From: Hepatocystis sp. ex Piliocolobus tephrosceles
Taxonomy: Eukaryota; Apicomplexa; Aconoidasida; Haemosporida; Plasmodiidae
NCBI GenBank assembly: GCA_902459845.2
Contig: LR699571.1
Coordinates: 1-26,306 of the forward strand
Direction of reading: 5' to 3'
DNA length: 26,306 nt
Shown: in pieces, positions 1 to 7,704 of the stretch
How the letters are laid out: every line of letters starts with the position of its first letter
How positions within the stretch are numbered: the stretch's first letter is position 1
The notes under the pieces: generated by a model
Told to the model about the DNA's origin: nothing
Seen by the model: only the letters and a program-made list of their open reading frames with translations
The model's database searches: none
Translations under genes and position numbers: made by a program

Positions 1-26
1 TTAACTAGGATGTAGTTTTTTTTTAT

Positions 27-96
27 AGGTTATTTTAGAATTGAACTAAAATTTTACCCTTATCAAGAGTATGTTTTACCATTAAACTAAGAACCT
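27..96 (-). tRNA. trnI: tRNA-Ile(GAU)
   Basis: The minus strand folds as a full cloverleaf of 70 nt. The acceptor is AGGTTCT/ATAACCT with one mismatch, the D-loop is AATGGTA, the anticodon stem is TACTC/GGGTA, and the loop TTGATAA gives anticodon GAT. The T-arm is TTTAG-TTCAATT-CTAAA. It lies downstream of the SSU 3' end on the same strand. It reads AUU and AUC, not the very common AUA codon. Nothing was recognised in bases 1-26. Confidence 0.9.
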
Positions 97-249
97 TTTT
101 TCATATTTAAATAAAAATAATATTTAACTAAATTCACATTAATGTGTATTAATATTATTTTTGTCTATAAAATTTATATATTTATGATATATAATTAGTT
201 TTATATATAAATATTATTTTTAATAATAAATAAAACAACCAAATTTGTT

Positions 250-1690
250 TATTATCCAGCCGCACCTTCCAGTACGGCTACCTTGTTACGACTTCATCTA
301 AATCACATAATTATATATTATTATTTAACAATAATTTTTATATAACATAATATTTTTTAGATGTGACGGGCGGTGTGTACAAAGCTTAAGAACTTATTCA
401 CCGCTATAATTCTTAATTAGCGATTACTAGTGATTCCATCTTCATATAAATGAGTTTCAATTTATAATCTGAACTATAAATATATTTAAATATTATATTT
501 ATATATAATAATAATATTGTAATATTTTATGTAACACGTGAGCAGCCCAAAATATAAGGAGCATAATGACTTGACGTAGTCTTTTTTATATATTTATTTA
601 TTAAAATATATTATAAAAATTTTTTATAAAAGGTTACGTTCGTTATAATACTGAAATTAATACTTCACAGCACGAACTGACGACAGCCATGCACTACCTA
701 TATATTTTATTAAAATATTAATTACTTAATAATAAAAATATTGTTAAATTTTGGTAAGGTTTATCGTGTTGCATCGAATTAAGCCACATGTTCCACCACT
801 TGTATAAGCTCCCGTCAATTCCTTTGAATTTCATTCTTGCGAATATACTACTCAGGCGGAATATTTATTACGTTAGTTATTATATTTATATATATAATAT
901 AAATATAAAATATTCATAGTTTACAGCTAAGACTACTAGGGTATCTAATCCTATTTGCTACCTTAGCTTTCGTTTATAAGTGTCAGTAATTATATAGTAT
1001 TATGCCTTCGCCTTTGGTATTCTTTTTCGTATCATTGCATTTCACCACTCCTCGAAAAATTCTAAATACTTTTATAATACTCTATTATATTATTATTTAT
1101 TTATTTTTTAAATTTTAATTAAAAATTTTAAAATAAAATTAATATAAAACCTTAAAACGCTTTACGCCAAATAAAATGAATAACGCTCGCATCTTCTGTA
1201 TTACCGCTGCTGCTGGCACAGAAATTAGCCAATACTATTTTTTATTTTTATCAATATTTAAAAATAAAATATAAAGTTTACAATATTTTAAAAATACTGT
1301 CTTCCTTTAAGAAATATTACTTTATCAAGCTTACGCTCATTGTAAAATATTCCTCACTGCTGATTTTTAAAAAAAATTTAGGCTTTATTTCAATCCTAAT
1401 GTGATTGTACATTCTTTCAAATCAATTTTTGATCATAACCTTGGTAAGCTTTTATTTTACCAACTAGTTAATCAAATATAAATTTTATTTTAAACAATAA
1501 TAATTTTTAATATAGTACAATATTTTATATAAAATATGCGCATATAGATTATTATTATTAATATTATAATCTATTTAAAATTAAAAATTTATATATCCTC
1601 ACCTATACACTATGATATTATCATAAATTAGCATGTGTAATGTATATTTCTAGCGTTAATTCTGAGCTAGGATCAAACTCGCAATATAAT
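250..1690 (-). rRNA. rrs: small-subunit (16S-like) rRNA
   Basis: Read on the minus strand, the 5' end near 1690 carries GAGTTTGATCCTAGCTCAG, the usual 16S start. Other universal landmarks follow: the 530 loop (GTGCCAGCAGCAGCGGTAA, about 1201-1219), the 790 region near 940 (GGATTAGATACCC-like), the 900 region near 820 (AATTCAAAGGAATTGACGG), the 1400 region near 375 (TTGTACACACCGCCCGTC) and the 3' end (AAGTCGTAACAAGGTA, then GGTGCGGCTGGATAA) near 251-292. The length of about 1440 nt is close to bacterial 16S. Variable regions are shortened or replaced by A+T tracts. No anti-Shine-Dalgarno CCTCC follows GGCTGGAT. The ends are estimates from these landmarks. It is transcribed away from the LSU gene. 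Confidence 0.97.
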
Positions 1691-1734
1691 AATATATTAA
1701 TTTAATTATTTATAACATATATAGATATTAATAT

Positions 1735-1804
1735 GGAAATAAGTAGAATTGAACTACTATTTTTATTATGCAAGAATAAGATTTTACCATTAAACTATAT
1801 TCCC
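1735..1804 (-). tRNA. trnA: tRNA-Ala(UGC)
   Basis: The minus strand forms a 70-nt cloverleaf. The acceptor is GGGAATA/TATTTCC, the anticodon stem is TTATT/AATAA with loop CTTGCAT (anticodon TGC), and the T-arm is AGTAG-TTCAATT-CTACT. It lies just upstream of the SSU rRNA on the same strand. Confidence 0.9.
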
Positions 1805-1837
1805 TATTTCCTATTATTATAATAATACTTATAATAT

Positions 1838-1907
1838 TCTTAATAGCTTAGTGGTTAAAGCATTCGGCTGTTAACCGAAAGATACTAGTTCAACTCTAGT
1901 TTAAGAA
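1838..1907 (+). tRNA. trnN: tRNA-Asn(GUU)
   Basis: The acceptor is a perfect TTCTTAA/TTAAGAA pair. The anticodon arm is TTCGG-CTGTTAA-CCGAA with anticodon GTT, and the T-arm is ACTAG-TTCAACT-CTAGT. It is on the plus strand among minus-strand tRNAs. Confidence 0.95.
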
Positions 1908-1921
1908 GTATATTTTAAATA

Positions 1922-1996
1922 TGAATAAAGAGATTTGAACTCTTATTTAAAATACTAAATTCTAAATTTAGTGCGTTTACCATTTCGCCATATTCA
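1922..1996 (-). tRNA. trnL: tRNA-Leu(UAG)
   Basis: The minus strand gives acceptor TGAATAT/TTATTCA and anticodon arm CTAAA-TTTAGAA-TTTAG with anticodon TAG. The D-arm contains GGCGAAATGGTAAACGC and the T-loop is TTCAAAT. The variable region is short for a leucine tRNA (75 nt overall). It would read CUN codons. Confidence 0.88.
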
Positions 1997-2012
1997 TTAT
2001 AATATTTATTTT

Positions 2013-2083
2013 AAATCTAGTAAGATTTGAACTTACATATAAAACTTAGAAGGTTTTTATTTTATCCATTAAATTATAGATTT
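2013..2083 (-). tRNA. trnR: tRNA-Arg(UCU)
   Basis: The minus strand forms a perfect acceptor AAATCTA/TAGATTT and an anticodon arm AAAAC-CTTCTAA-GTTTT with anticodon TCT. The T-arm is GTAAG-TTCAAAT-CTTAC. It reads AGA and AGG, the main Arg codons in the neighbouring genes. Confidence 0.92.
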
Positions 2084-2094
2084 ATAGTAATTAT

Positions 2095-2165
2095 AAGTAA
2101 TATTGGAATCGAACCAATGATTTTCTGTATGTAAAGCAGAAACTTTACCTCTAAGTTAATTACTT
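2095..2165 (-). tRNA. trnV: tRNA-Val(UAC)
   Basis: The minus strand gives a perfect acceptor AAGTAAT/ATTACTT and an anticodon loop TTTACAT (anticodon TAC) closed by a C-A mismatch. The T-arm is ATTGG-TTCGATT-CCAAT. Confidence 0.9.
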
Positions 2166-2192
2166 ATTTATTATATATTTATTATTATAAAT

Positions 2193-2263
2193 AAACTTGT
2201 AATTTAATGGATAAAATATATAAATACGAGTTATAAAATAAAAGTTCAATTCTTTTCAAGTTT
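2193..2263 (+). tRNA. trnR: tRNA-Arg(ACG)
   Basis: The acceptor AAACTTG/CAAGTTT is perfect. The anticodon arm is TATAA-ATACGAG-TTATA with anticodon ACG, and the T-arm is AAAAG-TTCAATT-CTTTT. A34 is presumably edited to inosine to read CGN codons. Confidence 0.9.
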
Positions 2264-2273
2264 AATTATTAAT

Positions 2274-2346
2274 AGCGAAATAGAGCATAAGGAAAGTTCG
2301 TCGGATTCATGCTCCGAAGGTAATCGGTTCAATTCCGTTTTTCGCT
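2274..2346 (+). tRNA. trnfM: initiator tRNA-fMet(CAU)
   Basis: The acceptor is AGCGAAA/TTTCGCT and the anticodon loop TTCATGC gives CAT. The D-arm through the T-arm (GAGC...GTTCGTCGG, CCGAAGGTAATCGGTTCAA) closely follows bacterial initiator tRNA rather than elongator Met. The 1-72 pair is A-T instead of the bacterial C-A mismatch. It sits directly before the LSU rRNA. Confidence 0.85.
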
Positions 2347-2389
2347 TATTTAGTATAATATTAATTTAGTATATAATTATTGTAAATAA

Positions 2390-4150
2390 TAAAATTAAAT
2401 ATATATAATAAATTTAAAAGGATGTCTATAATTTTTATTATTGAAGAAAGACGTTAAATATATTAACGAAATTTTTATAATAATTAATAAAAATAAATAT
2501 ATTTAAAATTTTTATTAATATTTTTTATATTATTATAAAAGTGTCTGAATAAAATATTTTTATATAAATATTTTTAAAATACTTAAGGAATTGAATCATC
2601 TTAGTACTTAAAGGAAAATAAAGTAACAACGATTTTCATAGTAGTGGTGAGCGAACTGAAATATTTAAAACATTCTTATATGTAAAATTTTAATAAAGTA
2701 ATATAAAAATATATTTTATATGAATAGTATTATAAATATATAATAATAAGGATCATCTTATAAAATTTAATATAATAAAAGTTGATAGCGAAATAGTACC
2801 GTGAGGGAAAGATGAAAAGAATTTTGAAAAAATAGTGAAAAGAACCTGAATTTTAAATTTAATAAATTATAATAAAATTTAAATTAATTTTATTATATTC
2901 TTGTTGAAGAAAGAATTAGCAAGTTATAATAAATAGTATAAGTATTAGGTTAAATATTTAATAAAATGGAGCCAAAGTGAAATCGAGTTTATTATTTATA
3001 AATAATAAACATTAAGATATATTATTTATTATAGACCCGAAATCAAATGATCTAATTATGTTTAAAATTAAATTTAAATAAAATTAAATTATAGTTTGAA
3101 TTGATTACTGTTGCAAAAGTATCAAATGAAATGTAATTAGTGGTGAAATGCCAATCGAATTTGAATATAGCTGGTTCTCTTTGAAATATATGTAAGTATA
3201 GTATTTATATATAAATAAATGTAAAACTCTTTTTTTATTAAGTTAATTATAATAATTAATATTAATAAAAATAATTTAAGAATTTTATTTAATAAAATAT
3301 ATATATTATCAGAAAATAAAGGATAAGCTTTATTTTCAAAAGGGAAACAGCCCGAATTATAAATTAAGATTTTTAAATATTAATTAAGTTTTAAAAAGAA
3401 TATAAAATTATTTAAATAATTAAAAAGTAAATTTAGAAGCAGTTATCTTTTAAAGAGTGCGTAAAAGCTCATTAATTTAGTAATTTTAATTCAAAAATAA
3501 TCGAAAATAAATTAATTATCGATATTATAAAATTTAATATTAATATATTAAATTGGTAAAAGAGCGTTTTGATGATATTTTATTTATATGTAAATTAAAA
3601 TAATAAAATCAAAAGTGATAATGCTAATTTGAGTAATGTAAATATTGGTAAAAATCCAATACTTCTATAATTTAAGGTTTCCTATTTATTATTATTTTAA
3701 ATAGGGTTAGTCGAATCTTAAGACGAGATGTGATGTGTAGTCGATAGTTAATAAGTTAATATTCTTATACTATATAATAATTTATATATTAAAACTAATA
3801 TAATAATATTATTATATTATACAAAAATTATAAATATATATTTATTATTATATATTCGTACCGTAAACTGACACTAGTAAATAGGTATATATTACTAAGA
3901 AGTTGAGATAATTTTTTTTAAGGAACTCGGCAAATTTATCTTGTAACTTAGGGATAAGAGATACTTATAAAGTTTAAAATAAAAGATTTAAGCGACTGTT
4001 TAACAAAAACACAAATCTTTGCTAAATCGAAAGATGATGTATAAAGATTGACATCTGCCCAGTGCTATTATGTAAAAATTATATATGTAATATAAAATTA
4101 TAATATATATATAAGCTATAGTAAACGGCGGCTGTATCTATAACGGTCCA

Positions 4151-4194
<44 letters not shown>

Positions 4195-4778
4195 AGATGT
4201 AACGACTTAAATGCTGTCTTAAAAAAAATCTTAATGAAATAAAAATATCTGTGAAGATGCAGATTTCTTATATTGGGACAGAAAGACCCTATGAAGCTTT
4301 ACTATTAATAGATATTGAAAATATATATATAAAACATAGAATAAATGGGAAATAAAAATATTATTTTTTTGGAAATAATGTAGTTATAAGTGAAATACCA
4401 TTTTTTATATATATAAATTCTTATAAAATTTTTATAACAAAATTTTAAACAATATTTATAAGATAGTTTGACTGGGGCGGTCTCCTCCTATATAAAAACG
4501 GAGGTGTACAATGTTATATTTATTATATAAAGATATATATATAATTAACTGTAAAATATACAAATTAAACAGAGATTAACGTCGGTCTTAATGATCCGAT
4601 AATTATATAATGATAAAATTATCGCTTAACGGATAAAAGTTACTCTAGGGATAACAGGCTAATCTTTTCCGAGAGTCCACATTGACGAAAAGGTTTGGCA
4701 CCTCGATGTCGGCTTATCGCATCCTAAAGCAGTAGTATGTTTTAAGGGTAAGTCTGTTCGCCTATTAAAGCGATACGT

Positions 4779-4814
<36 letters not shown>

Positions 4815-5090
4815 ATATCTAATATAAGTGTTAGAATATTGAAATTATTTTTTTTAGTACGAGAGGATCAAAAAAATTATACCAATGATACATCAATTAT
4901 TATTTATTGTAATGTTGAGTAGTTAAGTATAAAATTTTAATTATTGAAATCATATAAATAAGAAAATTTAATTAAAAATAATATTCTAATCATATAAATG
5001 AATAAAACAATAATTAGAAAAATTATTTTATAGGATTAATATGTATTTATAGTGATATATTTAGTATATAATTCCTAATAAGTTGACTAT
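2390..5090 (+). rRNA. rrl: large-subunit (23S-like) rRNA
   Basis: Landmarks appear in 23S order. The 5' domain starts with GGATGTC near 2420, and the GTPase centre TTAGAAGCAG lies at 3433-3442. The CGGCGGC and AACGGTCCAAAGGTAGCGAAATT block lies near 4126-4165. The ACAGAAAGACCCTATGAAGC stretch is near 4278. The peptidyl-transferase core includes GATAACAGGCTAATC near 4650 and GATGTCGGCTTATC near 4705. The sarcin-ricin loop AGTACGAGAGGATC lies near 4855. It is one uninterrupted gene of about 2.7 kb, and I see no 4.5S or 5S segment after it. The 5' and 3' ends are estimates, because terminal helix sequence is poorly conserved in this A+T-rich DNA. Confidence 0.96.
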
Positions 5091-5111
5091 TTAATTATTA
5101 ATATTAATTTT

Positions 5112-5183
5112 GCTAAAGTAGCTTAATTGGTAAAGCAACTGATTTGTAATCAGTAGATTATGAGTTCAAATCTCACCATTAGC
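5112..5183 (+). tRNA. trnT: tRNA-Thr(UGU)
   Basis: The acceptor is GCTAAAG/CATTAGC with one mismatch. The anticodon arm is ACTGA-TTTGTAA-TCAGT with anticodon TGT. It lies between the LSU rRNA and rps4. Confidence 0.93.
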
Positions 5184-5213
5184 TTTTATTATTTATAATA
5201 CATTATTACTATT

Positions 5214-5831
5214 ATGATAAAATTTTTAAAACCAAAAATAAAAATTTTAAAAAAACTAAATATTCCTTTTTTATTATATTTATCAAGTAAATATAATTAT
5301 AAATTAAAAAAATCTAAAATTATGTATAAATCTTATTTTGATTTTAAATTAAAATTTATAAGATATATTTGTTATAATTATTGTATAACATTTAATCAAT
5401 ATTTATCTTATATGAAACAAATAAAAAATTATAATGAAAATAATATATATTTTAAATTATTAAATATATTAGAAATAAGATTAGATACATTTTTAGTTAA
5501 TATAGGGTTTTTTAAAACTATATTACAATCTAGACATTTTATTAAATATAAGCATATTTATATAAATAATATTAATTGTAAATATTATAATAGAATAATA
5601 AAAAATAATGATATTATTTTTTTTAATAATAATATTAAATATATAATTTTAAAAAATTTAATATATAAATATAATATGTATATTTATATATTAAATTTAT
5701 ATAAATATAATTTTATTAAAATATCTAGTTTTAATGAATATTTTATTATATGTATATATAATTTAAAAATTAAAATATTAAATAATATATTATTAAATAA
5801 TATATTATATGTATATAATAATATAATTTAA
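5214..5831 (+). CDS. rps4: 30S ribosomal protein S4
   Basis: Primary 16S-binding protein of the small subunit, which nucleates the 5' domain and lies near the mRNA entry site of the plastid ribosome. The 205-residue product matches the usual S4 length. The C-terminal half carries the S4 RNA-binding domain: RLDTFLVNIGF, then QSRHFIKYKHIYINN, which follows the family pattern RLDN...LGF...AR...HGHI.VN. The N-terminus (KPKIKILKKLNIPF) fits the S4 start. The ATG lies 30 nt after tRNA-Thr. The stop is TAA, and tRNA-His begins 4 nt later. Many residues have drifted to Asn, Lys, Ile and Tyr under the A+T bias, as in all genes here. Confidence 0.9.
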   Translation: MIKFLKPKIKILKKLNIPFLLYLSSKYNYKLKKSKIMYKSYFDFKLKFIRYICYNYCITFNQYLSYMKQIKNYNENNIYFKLLNILEIRLDTFLVNIGFFKTILQSRHFIKYKHIYINNINCKYYNRIIKNNDIIFFNNNIKYIILKNLIYKYNMYIYILNLYKYNFIKISSFNEYFIICIYNLKIKILNNILLNNILYVYNNII

Positions 5832-5835
5832 ATAT

Positions 5836-5908
5836 GATAAATATAATCTAAAGGTTAAGATAAAGAATTGTGGTTTCTTTTATATGAGTTCAATTCTCAT
5901 TATTTATC
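5836..5908 (+). tRNA. trnH: tRNA-His(GUG)
   Basis: The acceptor GATAAAT/ATTTATC is perfect. The anticodon arm is AAGAA-TTGTGGT-TTCTT with anticodon GTG, and the T-arm is TGAG-TTCAATT-CTCA. It is the first of ten tRNAs between rps4 and rpl4. Confidence 0.92.
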
Positions 5909-5922
5909 TAATTAAAAGTAAT

Positions 5923-5994
5923 AATGATATAACTTAATTAGGTAAAGTAAATAATTGCAAATTATTGTTTTTCAGTTCAATTCTGAATATCATT
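5923..5994 (+). tRNA. trnC: tRNA-Cys(GCA)
   Basis: The acceptor AATGATA/TATCATT is perfect. The anticodon arm is AATAA-TTGCAAA-TTATT with anticodon GCA, and the T-loop is TTCAATT. Confidence 0.93.
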
Positions 5995-6007
5995 TAATAA
6001 AAAATAA

Positions 6008-6222
6008 AGAGATATGGTGAAATTTGGTATACACAATGGACTTAAATTAAATATGAGTTAATTAATAATTAATAATAAATAATATATAAGAAAATATTTT
6101 TTAATTCTGTAATATATAAAATAAAATATATTCAAACGACTTTATATATATAAAAAAAGTCTAAATTTATATAGAAAATCCATTAACATTATTGTTGTAA
6201 GGGTTCAAATCCCTTTATCTCT
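6008..6222 (+). tRNA. trnL: tRNA-Leu(UAA), interrupted by a group I intron
   Basis: Exon 1 is 6008-6043 and exon 2 is 6175-6222. The acceptor AGAGATA/TATCTCT is perfect. The joined anticodon arm is ATGGA-CTTAAAA-TCCAT with anticodon TAA, split between U34 and A35. That is the classic position of the plastid and cyanobacterial trnL(UAA) intron. The variable arm is long (class II), as expected for leucine. It reads UUA, by far the commonest Leu codon here. Confidence 0.95.
6044..6174 (+). other. group I intron in trnL(UAA)
   Basis: The 131-nt insert ends in G and splits the anticodon after U34. P1 is visible: exon bases GACTT (6039-6043) pair with intron GAGTT (6055-6059), leaving a U-G wobble at the splice site, the group I hallmark. 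An R-like element (TTCAAACGACTT, 6131-6142) and an S-like element (AAAAGTCT) give P7 as GACT/AGTC (6138-6141 with 6158-6161), around a short A+T P8 hairpin. There is no reading frame inside. It is very small for the family. An intron at this site is known in plastids, including Plasmodium. Confidence 0.88.
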
Positions 6223-6232
6223 AATATATATT

Positions 6233-6318
6233 ACATTTATAGCTAAGTGGTCGAAAGCAATGGACTCATAATTCATTTTCATAAATTGATCATCAGTAGT
6301 TCGAATCTACTTAAATGT
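6233..6318 (+). tRNA. trnM: tRNA with anticodon CAU (Met or Ile), class II variable arm
   Basis: The acceptor ACATTTA/TAAATGT is perfect. The D-arm is GCT-AAGTGGTCGAA-AGC, the anticodon arm ATGGA-CTCATAA-TTCAT reads CAT, and the T-arm is AGTAG-TTCGAAT-CTACT. About 18 nt separate the anticodon stem from the T-stem, making this a class II tRNA, which is not normal for Met or Ile. It lies between class II tRNA-Leu and tRNA-Tyr, and its anticodon arm resembles the Tyr one. By position it is the usual trnM of Plasmodium apicoplasts, but the amino acid is not settled by sequence. Confidence 0.8.
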
Positions 6319-6327
6319 ATAAAATAA

Positions 6328-6410
6328 AAGTTAATGCCTGAGTGGTTAAAAGGAATGGACTGTAAATCCATTGATTATATATCTACATCAGTTCAAATCT
6401 GATTTAACTT
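6328..6410 (+). tRNA. trnY: tRNA-Tyr(GUA)
   Basis: The acceptor AAGTTAA/TTAACTT is perfect. The anticodon arm is ATGGA-CTGTAAA-TCCAT with anticodon GTA. The long variable arm is typical of bacterial and plastid tRNA-Tyr. Confidence 0.93.
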
Positions 6411-6420
6411 AAAAATAAAA

Positions 6421-6514
6421 AGAGAAATGGCAGAGTGGTTTATAGCTATAAATTGCTAATTTATTGTATATAAATTCTAATATATATACCAAGGGTTCGA
6501 ATCCCTTTTTCTCT
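6421..6514 (+). tRNA. trnS: tRNA-Ser(GCU)
   Basis: The acceptor AGAGAAA/TTTCTCT is perfect. The anticodon arm is ATAAA-TTGCTAA-TTTAT with anticodon GCT. A long class II variable arm precedes AAGGG-TTCGAAT-CCCTT. It reads AGU and AGC. Confidence 0.94.
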
Positions 6515-6518
6515 AAAA

Positions 6519-6592
6519 GAATTTGTAGTTTAATTTGGTTAAAATATTATTTTGTCATAATAAAGATTACGAGTTCAATTCTCGTCAAGTTC
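6519..6592 (+). tRNA. trnD: tRNA-Asp(GUC)
   Basis: The acceptor GAATTTG/CAAGTTC has one G-U pair. The anticodon arm is TTATT-TTGTCAT-AATAA with anticodon GTC, and the T-loop is TTCAATT. Confidence 0.93.
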
Positions 6593-6601
6593 GTTATTAA
6601 A

Positions 6602-6674
6602 GAATTACTAGCTTAATTTGGTAGAGTACTCGACTTTTAATCGAATGGTTCTGAGTTCAAATCTCAGGTAATTC
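6602..6674 (+). tRNA. trnK: tRNA-Lys(UUU)
   Basis: The acceptor GAATTAC/GTAATTC is perfect. The anticodon arm is CTCGA-CTTTTAA-TCGAA with anticodon TTT. It serves AAA, one of the most used codons in the window. Confidence 0.93.
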
Positions 6675-6697
6675 ATATACAATATATATTATATTAA

Positions 6698-6767
6698 ACT
6701 TTTATCGTTTAAAGGTAAGACATCTTTTTTTCAAGAAGAAAATAGGAATTCGATTTTCCTTAAAAGT
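6698..6767 (+). tRNA. trnE: tRNA-Glu(UUC)
   Basis: The acceptor ACTTTTA/TAAAAGT is perfect. The anticodon loop is TTTTCAA with anticodon TTC, and the T-loop is TTCGATT. Confidence 0.92.
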
Positions 6768-6781
6768 ATTAAATATTTATT

Positions 6782-6852
6782 CAGAATATAGTGTAATGGT
6801 AACATATCTATTTTGGGAATAGAAGAATATAGGTTCAAATCCTATTTTTCTG
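6782..6852 (+). tRNA. trnP: tRNA-Pro(UGG)
   Basis: The acceptor CAGAATA/TTTTCTG has one mismatch. The anticodon arm is TCTAT-TTTGGGA-ATAGA with anticodon TGG, and the T-arm is ATAGG-TTCAAAT-CCTAT. It is the last tRNA of the cluster, 33 nt before rpl4. Confidence 0.92.
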
Positions 6853-6885
6853 AAATATATAAATATTTTATTATAAATATTTACA

Positions 6886-7488
6886 ATGGATAATATTATT
6901 GTATTAAATATAAATAATAATATATTTAATAATATTATATTTAAATATAAATATAATTTTTTTATAAAAATATCTTTAAATAATTATATTAAAATATATA
7001 AGTTAATAATTTATATTTTAAAATATTATTATATAAATTATATATATAAATATAAATATACAAAAAATAGAAGTATAATAAATTTTAGTAAAAAAAAAAT
7101 AAGAACACAAAAAGGACTAGGTAAAGCTAGATTAAAAAATTTATCTTCTCCTATATGTAAACAAGGTGCTTGTACGTTTGGTCCTTTTAGTAAAAAAGAT
7201 AATATTAAATATAATAAGAATATATATAAATTAATTTTTATATATTTATTAATAAATAAACGTAGTAATATTTTAATTATAAAATTTGAAGATATTTTAA
7301 ATTTATTAAATATTATATATATAAAAAATATATATAAATTTACTATAAAAAATTTAATAGATAAAATATTATATTTTAATGGTATAATATTGAATAATAA
7401 TTATAAAATATTAAATATTAATAATATAAATAATAAATTTATATTAATAAATTTAATAATATATAATTATATAATATTTGTTATTTAA
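6886..7488 (+). CDS. rpl4: 50S ribosomal protein L4
   Basis: Assembly protein of the large subunit whose loop lines the peptide exit tunnel. The 200-residue product is close to the usual length of about 205. The diagnostic segment lies near residues 66-104: KKKIRTQKGLGKARLKNLSS, followed by GACTFGPFSKKD. This matches the family's RQKGTGRAR...P.W.GGG..FGP tunnel loop. It is the first gene of the S10-type cluster, with rpl23 starting 3 nt after its TAA stop. rpl3, normally upstream, is absent. The flanking parts have drifted strongly to Asn, Ile and Tyr. Confidence 0.9.
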   Translation: MDNIIVLNINNNIFNNIIFKYKYNFFIKISLNNYIKIYKLIIYILKYYYINYIYKYKYTKNRSIINFSKKKIRTQKGLGKARLKNLSSPICKQGACTFGPFSKKDNIKYNKNIYKLIFIYLLINKRSNILIIKFEDILNLLNIIYIKNIYKFTIKNLIDKILYFNGIILNNNYKILNINNINNKFILINLIIYNYIIFVI

Positions 7489-7491
7489 AAT

Positions 7492-7704
7492 ATGAAAGAA
7501 GTTATATTAAATTTTTATTTAAATAATATATTTTATAAAATTAATTTTATAAATAATAAATATTTAATAATATATACTAATAAATATTTAACAAAATTAG
7601 ATATAAAATATATGATTAAATATATATTTAAAATTAATAATATTAAAATTAATTTAATAAATAAAAAAAATTTTTTAAAAAAATATTATATATTATTTAA
7701 ATGA
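7492..7704 (+). CDS. rpl23: 50S ribosomal protein L23
   Basis: Exit-site protein of the large subunit that binds 23S domain III and docks targeting factors. At 70 residues it is shorter than the usual 90-100. Identification rests on position between rpl4 and rpl2, and on the pattern NKYLTKLDIKYMIKYIFKINN near residues 30-50, which resembles the L23 stretch A.K..IK.A.E..F.V. The TGA stop overlaps the ATG of rpl2 as ATGA. Read-through would add only two codons before TAA. Confidence 0.78.
   Translation: MKEVILNFYLNNIFYKINFINNKYLIIYTNKYLTKLDIKYMIKYIFKINNIKINLINKKNFLKKYYILFK

Noticed and set aside
1..26. Possible partial tRNA at the left edge
   Set aside because: The 26 bases hold no complete arm of a cloverleaf, so no call is supported.
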